NCBI GenBank assembly: GCA_024689285.1
Contig: JAILDR010000018.1
Span: 1 to 28,456, forward strand
DNA length: 28,456 bases
Source of the DNA: Bacteroidales bacterium
GTDB taxonomy: Bacteria; Bacteroidota; Bacteroidia; Bacteroidales; F082
Direction: 5' to 3'
Shown: positions 7,446-14,036 of the stretch, in pieces
Layout: each line of letters starts with the position of its first letter
Position numbering within the stretch: the first letter of the stretch is position 1
Notes under the pieces: generated by a model
The model's database searches: none
Told to the model about the DNA's origin: nothing
Seen by the model: the letters and a program-made list of their open reading frames with translations, nothing else
Position numbers and translations under genes: made by a program

Positions 7446-9659
7446 TCAGATTTGCTCCTCTTCCACGCGGATGGGCTTGGGTTCGCTCTTGCGGATGTCA
7501 AGCTCGTCGATGAGGTTGGTGGCACCGGCGTACTTGTCGATGATGAAGAGCACGTAGCGCACGTCCACGTTGATGGTGCGTTGCAGTTTGGGCTCGAAGT
7601 TGACGTCGCCGCTCATGGCTTCCCAGTTGCCGTCGAAGGCCAGGCCGATGAGCTCACCCTTGCCGTTCATGATGGGGCTGCCTGAGTTGCCGCCGGTGAT
7701 GTCGTTGGTCGACAGGAAGCACACGATGAGTTCGCCGTTGTTGTCGGCATAGGCACCGAAGTCTTTCTTCTCGATGAGGTCGATCAGGCGCTTGGGAGCA
7801 TCAAACTCATAGTCGCCAGGAACATATTTCTCGAGGATACCGTTGGCTGTGCAGACGTAGTCGTAGTGTACAGCGTCGGCAGGCATGTAGTCCTGCACCG
7901 AGCCGTAGCTCATACGCATCGTTGAGTTGGCATCGGGATAGAGGCTCTTGCCAGGTTGGGTGGCGGCGTAGTACTCGCGCAGACCCTTCACGAAGACGTG
8001 GTCGTTTTCAGCAATGGCACGCTGGGCAGTTTGGTAGGCCGGGATGCCTTGCATGAGGACTTCCATCATCGAGGTGTTCATGATATAGGCGTAGTCCTTG
8101 GCAATCAGCTTGGGTTTGGGGTTGGCGAGGAAAGCTTTAATGTTGGCAGGCGTGGCAAAGATGCTCTTTTCATACACATATTCAGTAAAAGCATCGATGT
8201 TGCCCTTGAACTTCTTGTCGATGATGGAATAGATTTCAGGCAGTTCTTCAGCCTTGAAAGCGGCTTTGAAGCATTTCAGCATATCGGCGAAGGTCTTCTT
8301 CTCCACGCGCTGGTCGGTCTCGGCAAAGAGCGCGTCAACATCCATTTGCTGGAGCAGCGTAAGGGCCATCTGTTCGGCTTCCTTATCCTTTGAAGCGTAG
8401 GCTTCATAGTAACTGCCAAATTGGGCGGCGATGCCTGCAACGCCAGCGTTAGCGACAAAGTTAGGATAGTAAATGTATTTGGCCACCTCGCCCATGTCCT
8501 TGTAGGCTTTCTTGAGGTTCGGGAGAGCGTCTTTGTATTCGGTCTTGTTGTTCTTGTTGACCCAGTTGGTGAAGTCCTTTTCCAAGGCGACCTTGCTTTC
8601 GCTCACTTTGTTCTTGCGGAGCATCTTGCATTGGCCGATGAAGTTCTTCCAGGTGTTGGCCAGACCGGCGTGGTTGTCGGCATACATCAGGTTGATGTGA
8701 TCGTCAACCTTCATGTATTCTTCCATGGCGGCGAGTTGGGTACCGAAGACGTCGATGATGGCGGGATAGAAAGTGTCAACGTTGTAGTCGATGCCGTAGC
8801 TCGACATATAACGCTCGGTGCTGCCCGGGAAGCCCCAAATCATGGTGAAGTCATCCTTCTGGATGCCATCGAGGCTGATGGGGAGGTGATGCTTGGGGGT
8901 CAGCGGCACATTGTCCTTGCTGTAGGCGGCGGGGTTGCCGTCCTTGTCAGCATAGACGCGGAAAATCGAGAAGTCGCCGGTGTGACGGGGCCACATCCAG
9001 TTGTCGGTGTCGCCACCAAACTTACCGATAGACGAGTTGGCTACACCCACGAGACGCACATCGGGGAACACTTGATAGACAAACATATAGTACTCGTTGC
9101 CCTCAAAGAAGCCCTTGATGACAGGGTTGTACTTGCCGTCTTCGGAAGCAGCGGTCTCGAGTTCTTTAATCTTCTTGCGGATGGCAGCCTGCTGATCCTG
9201 ATAGTCCATGCCTTCCTTCACCTCGGCGAGGATGACTTTGGTGACATCTTCCATGCGGATGAGGAAGCTGGCAGTCATTTCAGGAGCGGGCAGTTCTTCG
9301 CCGTAGTTCTTGGCCCAGAAGCCGTCGCGCAGGTAGTCGTGCTGGTCGGAGCTGAGTTTTTGGATGGCGCCATAGCCACAATGGTGGTTGGTGAACAGCA
9401 AGCCGTGCTCGCTGACGATTTCGCCCGTGCAGAAGAAGCCACGCGGCATGGCGTCGCTGCCCAAGCCCACGATAGCGTCTTTCAGACTGCTGTGGTTGAT
9501 GCTGTAAAGTTCTTCAGGGGTCAGTTGCAGCCCCATCTTCTGCATGTCAACATAGTTCAGGCGCTCGACGAACATCGGGAGCCACATACCTTCATCGGCA
9601 TACACGCGACCCACCGAAACCATGATGGCCATCGCGATGATTCCTAATACTTTCTTCAT
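7446..9659 (-). CDS. S46-family dipeptidyl-peptidase, DPP7-type
   Basis: A 737-residue exported serine peptidase that releases dipeptides from peptide N-termini in the periplasm, part of protein-based nutrition in Bacteroidales. A signal peptide (1-21, ending VYA) precedes the mature start DEGMW. The catalytic His lies in FTNHHCGYG (89-97) and the nucleophile is S659 in GGNSGSP. The residue 18 after the nucleophile, which separates Arg-type DPP11 (acidic P1) from Gly-type DPP7 (hydrophobic P1), is G677 in AFDGNWE, so DPP7-like specificity is expected. Length is as usual for the family. Single-gene unit ending at the shared bidirectional terminator. Confidence 0.95.
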   Translation of the reverse strand: MKKVLGIIAMAIMVSVGRVYADEGMWLPMFVERLNYVDMQKMGLQLTPEELYSINHSSLKDAIVGLGSDAMPRGFFCTGEIVSEHGLLFTNHHCGYGAIQKLSSDQHDYLRDGFWAKNYGEELPAPEMTASFLIRMEDVTKVILAEVKEGMDYQDQQAAIRKKIKELETAASEDGKYNPVIKGFFEGNEYYMFVYQVFPDVRLVGVANSSIGKFGGDTDNWMWPRHTGDFSIFRVYADKDGNPAAYSKDNVPLTPKHHLPISLDGIQKDDFTMIWGFPGSTERYMSSYGIDYNVDTFYPAIIDVFGTQLAAMEEYMKVDDHINLMYADNHAGLANTWKNFIGQCKMLRKNKVSESKVALEKDFTNWVNKNNKTEYKDALPNLKKAYKDMGEVAKYIYYPNFVANAGVAGIAAQFGSYYEAYASKDKEAEQMALTLLQQMDVDALFAETDQRVEKKTFADMLKCFKAAFKAEELPEIYSIIDKKFKGNIDAFTEYVYEKSIFATPANIKAFLANPKPKLIAKDYAYIMNTSMMEVLMQGIPAYQTAQRAIAENDHVFVKGLREYYAATQPGKSLYPDANSTMRMSYGSVQDYMPADAVHYDYVCTANGILEKYVPGDYEFDAPKRLIDLIEKKDFGAYADNNGELIVCFLSTNDITGGNSGSPIMNGKGELIGLAFDGNWEAMSGDVNFEPKLQRTINVDVRYVLFIIDKYAGATNLIDELDIRKSEPKPIRVEEEQI

Positions 9660-9724
9660 TTGTTAATAGTTTAATGTATTGAATTTATTTTAATTATGAA
9701 AAATACTACTTGCTCAAGCGGTTG

Positions 9725-9732
9725 CAAAGATA
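9725..9732 (-). promoter_or_regulatory. -7 box for the S46 peptidase gene
   Basis: Read on the minus strand this is TATCTTTG, matching TAnnTTTG, 65 bases before the ATG at 9659. The rest of the 249-base gap to nrdG (to 9908) shows nothing else I can name, and no obvious terminator for nrdG. Confidence 0.55.
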
Positions 9733-9908
9733 GAAATTTTTCCACAATCCTTTTGCCGAAAAGATGTTTTGTCTTTTTTTATCCCACTAAGTAACTGCTA
9801 AAAACCAGAGTTAAATCAAGGCTGCTCTGCAACAATCCCTGCATCATCCTGCAAGTTAATTCGGGGTCAGGCGAAATCATGGGGGAGCGGGGAAAACGGG
9901 CAAAAGTG

Positions 9909-10400
9909 TTAAATTTCTACTTCAGCCACTTTCTTGTTTTTCCGGAATCTCTCCGTAATGTCCTTCACGCGGCCATCGGCGAGGCGTTTCATCATCCTTT
10001 GGTTGGTGGTGGCACTGTCCAATGGGCCTAACTCAGCCACATAACGACCCAGCTTGATGTAGTCGAAATGGTCTGTCGACACATTCTGTGGCAATTCGTT
10101 CTTGCCTGAATACCAAGCCATTTTCAGATTCTTGTGATGGGTTTTCAGCTGCCAGGCCAACTCAGCCACCTCCTTCGGATCGGCATCGCCGCCCATGAAG
10201 CATACGCAGGTGATTCCCGACTTGTATTGATCCACCAGACGGTTCAACTCAGCCATATCCAGATTGCAGCCCACATTGTCCCACAGATACTTGCTATGAC
10301 ACCCGGGACATTGGTTGGGACAGTTGGAAATATTGATGGCAAGCGTCACTTCGTCAGGAACTTCCTGAAAGACGATATCAAAATTAGCGTATTTTAGCAT
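9909..10400 (-). CDS. nrdG: Anaerobic ribonucleotide reductase activating protein NrdG
   Basis: A 163-residue radical-SAM activase with the CX3CX2C cluster motif in SNCPNQCPGCH (C27, C31, C34). It transfers a radical to the glycyl residue of NrdD. Length is typical of the small NrdG family (about 150-165). Its ATG at 10400 overlaps the last codons of nrdD by 7 bases, so translation is probably coupled. FMGGDADPKEVAELAW is a family-typical stretch. Confidence 0.97.
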   Translation of the reverse strand: MLKYANFDIVFQEVPDEVTLAINISNCPNQCPGCHSKYLWDNVGCNLDMAELNRLVDQYKSGITCVCFMGGDADPKEVAELAWQLKTHHKNLKMAWYSGKNELPQNVSTDHFDYIKLGRYVAELGPLDSATTNQRMMKRLADGRVKDITERFRKNKKVAEVEI

Positions 10401-12505
10401 CTCTCCATCTCCATTTTACCATAATGACGGCGGCGCGCCTCCTGTTGGCGTGGCTCGCTGAAATTGCTGACGCGCTTCAGGTAGCCGATGATGCGGGTCA
10501 GGTAGTCGATATTGTCGCCGTGGCATACGGGGCATTCCTTAAGGTAACGCTTGTCGATATGTCCGCAGTCATTGCATATTGTGTTGGGCACATTGAAGGT
10601 GAAGTAGTTGCACCCCTCGCGTGCCGCTACGCGCAACAGCTGGCGATACTGGTCTTTTGTGAGGTGTTCCTCCAGGTTGCAATGCAGCGCCGAGCCACCT
10701 GTAAGGTGCTTGATATACTTCTCGCCATGCAGGCGGAACTTGTCGAGGACATTGGTGTTGGGGTCTTCCACAATATAGAAATAGCTGTTGTAGCAGTCGC
10801 GGTGTACCTCATAGCCATCCTCCTTGTCCCACTTGGCGTGCTTTACGCCGACGTTCTCGGCAGGAATCATCTCGCAGTTGAACATCAGGCCGTCCTTCTT
10901 CGAGAAGTATTTTTTGTTGTACTTCTCGATGAGGCCCAGCACATCCTGTACGAAATGCTCATATTCGGGATTGTCTGAAATCTTGATTTTCAGGAACTCT
11001 GCAGCTTCCACGAGGCCGTTCACGCCAATGGTGAGATACTGACGGCCCATATTGATGTAGCCGGCATCAAACAAGGGCAACATGCCTTTTTCTTGCAGTT
11101 CCTTCAGGTTCTCGTTGTAGCAAATCTGCACCTTATGGCACAGGTCGACGATTTCCTCAAGGAAGGTGAGGTAGTGCATATTGTTGCGTGCAGCATATTG
11201 GACGCAGCGGTTCAGGTTGATGGTGAGCACGCTCTTCGAGCCTGTGCTGACGCCGCCGGCACCCAGCGTATAGCTGAAGCCGTTGTCCTGAATCTCGTTG
11301 CGCAGGCGGCAGCACGACGACAGCGAGTCGGCATTATCGCTCAGGTAGGTAAAGAACGAGTGTCCTTCAGCATACATCTCAGCGGTAAAGTCGGCCCAAT
11401 CCTGGTCGATTACGTCGCCGTCTTTCGAGAGCAGGGCCATCGTCTCAACGGGGAAGGTCAGCACGCTCTTCAGGCGCTCGGCGTTGAACCACTTCATGAA
11501 GCGCTTCTGCAACCAGCTGAGGCCCTCCCAGTCGGGCTTGGAGTAGTCGGGGAAGACGAAGTTGCCAAACAACGAATCGAAGTAATTCTTGTCGTAGTAA
11601 GCGATGTTCCAAAACACCGACTGATAGTTGCGTGCACCTGCGGGTTGGTTGAGCGAGTAGACAATCTGCTGGAAGCAGTCGGTAATCACCTTGTCGATGG
11701 TGCGCGGTTTCAGCGAGTGGTCAACCACCTCGTCGGCGCGTTTGTAATAGTCCTTACCATAATCGAGGCCTATGAAGTAGTTCATGTACATCAGGAACTC
11801 CGGAGTGGCGCAGGCGCCAGAGAGTTGCGACGACACCATAAACACCATATTAATAAAGCCGCCGCAGAAGGAGCGCAGTTTGGTGGGGGCGGTTGAGTTG
11901 CCGCCGATGGAGGATGTGCCCGAGGTGAGCCAGGGGTACATCGTGATGGAGGCGCAGTAGTTGGCCAACGAGGTCTCGTCGTTCTTGTAGATGAAGTGGT
12001 TGTTGAGCAAATAGAGGTAGCGGTCGGCAAGTTCCTTACCATAAACCGACTTGATGCGGTCGGTCAGCAGGCGGCGGTTGATGCGGATGAAGCTCGACTT
12101 GGGCAGCTCGCCAATGAGGGTGGCGATGTTTTTCTTCTCCACGTTGGCGTTGGCGTCATACTTCGAGCCTGTGGCGGCATTCGAGGCGTTGACGTAGTTG
12201 CTCAAGAAGTCGATTTTCTCGCGGATCTCGCGGTCTTCGGTGTGCTTCTGGCGATACAGGATGTAGTTTTTGGCTACCGTATAATATTGTTCCGCCATCA
12301 GGGCGGTCTCCACCTGGTTTTGTATTTCCTCGACGGTAATGCCATTGGTGACACGCACGCGGCTCAGAATGCTGTTCAGGTCCTCGTCGGTGGCATAGAA
12401 TCCCGATGCCAAAAAGGCCTTGCTGATGGCGATTTTAATCTTGTCTAACGAGAAGGCTTCCTGCTTGCCGTCTCTCTTGGTGATGTATAGTCCTCCGTTG
12501 CTCAT
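10394..12505 (-). CDS. nrdD: Anaerobic (class III) ribonucleoside-triphosphate reductase NrdD
   Basis: A 703-residue enzyme that reduces NTPs to dNTPs without oxygen. An N-terminal ATP-cone (about 5-95, ITKRDGKQEAFSLDKIKIAI) gives allosteric control. The C-terminus has a four-cysteine zinc site (CNDCG and CPVCH) and the glycyl-radical motif RIIGYL, with the radical Gly at 674. The tail after the motif is arginine-rich (EPRQQEARRRHYG). It overlaps nrdG and has its own promoter at 12582-12613. It shows that the host grows, or can grow, anaerobically. Confidence 0.97.
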   Translation of the reverse strand: MSNGGLYITKRDGKQEAFSLDKIKIAISKAFLASGFYATDEDLNSILSRVRVTNGITVEEIQNQVETALMAEQYYTVAKNYILYRQKHTEDREIREKIDFLSNYVNASNAATGSKYDANANVEKKNIATLIGELPKSSFIRINRRLLTDRIKSVYGKELADRYLYLLNNHFIYKNDETSLANYCASITMYPWLTSGTSSIGGNSTAPTKLRSFCGGFINMVFMVSSQLSGACATPEFLMYMNYFIGLDYGKDYYKRADEVVDHSLKPRTIDKVITDCFQQIVYSLNQPAGARNYQSVFWNIAYYDKNYFDSLFGNFVFPDYSKPDWEGLSWLQKRFMKWFNAERLKSVLTFPVETMALLSKDGDVIDQDWADFTAEMYAEGHSFFTYLSDNADSLSSCCRLRNEIQDNGFSYTLGAGGVSTGSKSVLTINLNRCVQYAARNNMHYLTFLEEIVDLCHKVQICYNENLKELQEKGMLPLFDAGYINMGRQYLTIGVNGLVEAAEFLKIKISDNPEYEHFVQDVLGLIEKYNKKYFSKKDGLMFNCEMIPAENVGVKHAKWDKEDGYEVHRDCYNSYFYIVEDPNTNVLDKFRLHGEKYIKHLTGGSALHCNLEEHLTKDQYRQLLRVAAREGCNYFTFNVPNTICNDCGHIDKRYLKECPVCHGDNIDYLTRIIGYLKRVSNFSEPRQQEARRRHYGKMEMERC

Positions 12506-12561
12506 ATAAGGTACTCGTTTTCGATTAAGATATTGATTATTAAGAAATCCCTTAAAGGGAT

Positions 12562-12575
12562 GGTTGACAACAACC
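12562..12575. promoter_or_regulatory. Inverted repeat GGTTG-ACAA-CAACC in the nrdD leader, possible operator
   Basis: A perfect 5-bp inverted repeat lies just downstream of the nrdD -7 box, where transcription should begin. A related site, GGTTGTCAACC, occurs at 12740-12750. The position fits an operator, but no known regulator motif matches and the arms are short. Confidence 0.3.
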
Positions 12576-12581
12576 GTTTTG

Positions 12582-12613
12582 CAAAATTAGAGCATTTTGT
12601 GTTTTTGTGTCAA
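12582..12613 (-). promoter_or_regulatory. Promoter of nrdDG
   Basis: Read on the minus strand: TTG (12613-12611), 21 bases, then TAATTTTG (12589-12582). This fits the Bacteroidetes -33/-7 promoter with normal spacing, about 77 bases upstream of the nrdD ATG. Confidence 0.65.
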
Positions 12614-12769
12614 GTGTTTTGGAAGAAAAATTTATCAACAACAATATCAACAATCTATTCTGGTGATACTCTTCAAGTTTCAAAAAACACCCCATTTCAG
12701 CGGCAGGCTGTCTCCTCGGAAACCCTATTTTCGGGTGTCGGTTGTCAACCAAAATCAGGGAAAAAATAG

Positions 12770-12808
12770 TCCGTGTTGCAGTTGTTGCAGTTGTTGCAGT
12801 TATTTTTC
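12770..12808 (+). repeat. 39-bp direct repeat, copy 1 (three GTTGCAGTT units)
   Basis: The copy is TCCG-T, three tandem 9-mers GTTGCAGTT (12775-12801), then ATTTTTC. It is identical base for base to the copy at 13137-13175. Confidence 0.95.
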
Positions 12809-12925
12809 AGGGGTATGGGTGAAGTTTTCGATAGTCAAAACCGGTCAAGATCATTTTGGTCAAAATCGGTTTCTGATGCGGCTGAGGTTAAAATCGTTTT
12901 GTTAAAACTCCATCCTATCCTTGGG

Positions 12926-12969
12926 TAGGAGTTAAGTAGGAGTTAGGTAGGAGTTACATTGGAGTTGGA
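12926..12969 (+). repeat. 11-bp tandem array, four copies
   Basis: Four consecutive 11-mers: TAGGAGTTAAG, TAGGAGTTAGG, TAGGAGTTACA and the more diverged TTGGAGTTGGA. The core is (T)AGGAGTT. Directly upstream, AACTCC at 12906-12911 is an inverted match to the GGAGTT core. Confidence 0.9.
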
Positions 12970-13136
12970 AATTTGGCAGAAATGTTAAATTTGCCCCAAA
13001 ATCACCCCCTTGTTATTGTTAATTTCTTCTTAATTCGTCAAGATAGTCATTTTAGTCATTAGTCAAAATCACTTTGACACCTTGACACTTTGACACCGTT
13101 AGAACGTATACAACTTATAATCAAAGCATTAGGATT

Positions 13137-13175
13137 TCCGTGTTGCAGTTGTTGCAGTTGTTGCAGTTATTTTTC
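13137..13175 (+). repeat. 39-bp direct repeat, copy 2 (three GTTGCAGTT units)
   Basis: Identical to 12770-12808 over 39 bases, with unit array 13142-13168. The flanking bases differ on both sides (T versus G upstream, G versus A downstream), so the repeat ends are sharp. Confidence 0.95.
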
Positions 13176-13199
13176 GAGGGTAAGAAGCCGTTTGCTATG

Positions 13200-13218
13200 A
13201 GAGAAACGTCGTTTCTCT
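13200..13218. repeat. 8-bp perfect hairpin AGAGAAAC-GTC-GTTTCTCT
   Basis: A perfect 8-bp stem with a 3-base loop. The AGAGAAA/TTTCTCT word recurs in the larger hairpin at 13300-13340 and again at 13344-13350. A further 6-bp hairpin, GGAGCA/TGCTCC, lies at 13242-13259. Confidence 0.8.
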
Positions 13219-13299
13219 TGCAGAGATACTTTGTTTCTCTGGGAGCAGGGGTTTGCTCCGTTCTAACCGAGAGTTTTATCCATTAGCCTTCCCCAATTT

Positions 13300-13340
13300 A
13301 GCGATAAGCCTTTTCTCTGCCAGAGAGAAGGCTTATCGCT
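13300..13340. repeat. 19-bp stem hairpin with GCC loop
   Basis: Bases 13300-13318 pair with 13322-13340 over 19 positions, all Watson-Crick except one T-G wobble at 13313/13327, around loop GCC (13319-13321). The outer arm word is AGCGATAAGCCTT. A partial third copy of the right arm (GAGAGAAAAGGCTT) follows at 13343-13356. There is no T-run next to it, so it does not look like a terminator for a gene. Confidence 0.9.
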
Positions 13341-13460
13341 TCGAGAGAAAAGGCTTGTTGCTCAAAGCGGCTTTTTTCGAGTCATCGTTATGCGGATTGT
13401 GGCTGTGTTTCAAACTGAGATTTGAGACTGGGAGGCCTATTGTTTTGTTCTCCACAAGAA

Positions 13461-13481
13461 ACAAATTTTACCCAAATTTGT
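13461..13481. repeat. Hairpin ACAAATTT-TACCC-AAATTTGT
   Basis: A perfect 8-bp inverted repeat with a 5-base loop inside the repeat-rich island. Confidence 0.75.
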
Positions 13482-13487
13482 TCTTTA

Positions 13488-13534
13488 CAAAAAACATTTT
13501 CTGCCTGATTTTGTATTTTGCAAAAAACATTTTC
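13488..13534 (+). repeat. 14-bp direct repeat pair CAAAAAACATTTTC
   Basis: Identical 14-mers at 13488-13501 and 13521-13534, with starts 33 bp apart. Confidence 0.85.
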
Positions 13535-13856
13535 CACAAAATACCGCTTTGGGCGTTTGGGTTCCTATATTGAATTAGTAGCCAGAGACTGCTGTTTTCT
13601 GCATCAAAGATGTCCAAAACCGAGAGAAGACCCTTCGAAACGAGGTCTGAAACTGATTTTTCAGAACGAATGTTTTTGTAAAAAGTAGGGTAAAACTACC
13701 AAAACAAGGGATTCTTGCCCGCATTTTGAGGCTTTTTAGCTGGAAAAAGCAGCTCTTTTTGTGCCATTTTCGAGGTTTGTGACAGACATCCGTTTATCCC
13801 TTATTATCGTAACTTATTGTAATTGTGGTTTTTATACAATATCAAAACAATCAAGC

Positions 13857-14014
13857 GTTTCAGTTTCAGTTGTTTCAATTGTATTTTAAAGGGGTGTCAA
13901 TTCTTGCTATGTTTATATAACTTACTAATTATTAATTAGTTATATAGTATTATAAAGGGAAAATGAAACATGACTGTACCTCTGAAACACAATTGAAACT
14001 GAAACAACTGAAAC
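13857..14014. repeat. Inverted GTTTCA arrays flanking an AT-rich palindrome
   Basis: The left array 13857-13881 reads (GTTTCA)2-GTT-GTTTCA-ATTG. The right array 13990-14014, read on the other strand, is GTTTCA-GTT-(GTTTCA)2-ATTG. Both are 25 bases long and made of the same parts, with only the GTT spacer moved. Between them lies an AT-rich stretch with the palindrome ACTAATTA-T-TAATTAGT (13924-13940). The right array ends 22 bases before the helicase stop codon. Function unknown; the layout recalls paired binding arrays around a meltable core. Confidence 0.8.
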
Positions 14015-14036
14015 AAATGGAACTGTTTGGGAGTTT

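Larger units (their letters stand above)
12506..14036. other. 1.5-kb gene-free, repeat-rich island
   Basis: Between the start of nrdD and the end of the helicase gene there is no ORF with recognisable protein character. Apart from the nrdD promoter, the stretch holds a perfect 39-bp direct repeat, an 11-bp tandem array, iterated GTCAA and TTGACAC words (about 12834-12876 and 13037-13106), several hairpins, a 14-bp direct repeat and inverted GTTTCA arrays around an AT-rich palindrome. The main elements are listed separately. Such density is unlike the compact gene spacing elsewhere in the window. It may be a decayed mobile element, an initiator-binding region or an accumulation site for small repeats; the sequence does not decide. 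Confidence 0.7.

Noticed and set aside
8421..9647. 408-codon plus-strand ORF opposite the S46 peptidase gene
   Set aside because: Antisense shadow of a GC-biased coding region; Val/His-rich without domain signals, and the minus strand has an intact catalytic Ser and signal peptide.
12631..12653. DnaA boxes and a chromosomal origin in the repeat island
   Set aside because: TTATCAACA at 12632-12640 differs from the DnaA consensus at one position and the other candidates are worse; there are no dnaA, dnaN or other origin genes nearby.
12770..13175. CRISPR array from the two 39-bp repeats
   Set aside because: Only two copies, 367 bases apart, with internal 9-bp tandem structure and no cas genes.
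13253..13573. 106-codon plus-strand ORF in the repeat island
   Set aside because: It runs straight through the 19-bp hairpin and the 14-bp direct repeats, is dominated by Phe/Leu/Lys from AT-rich DNA, starts with a non-ATG codon and has no recognisable motif. Best read as chance.
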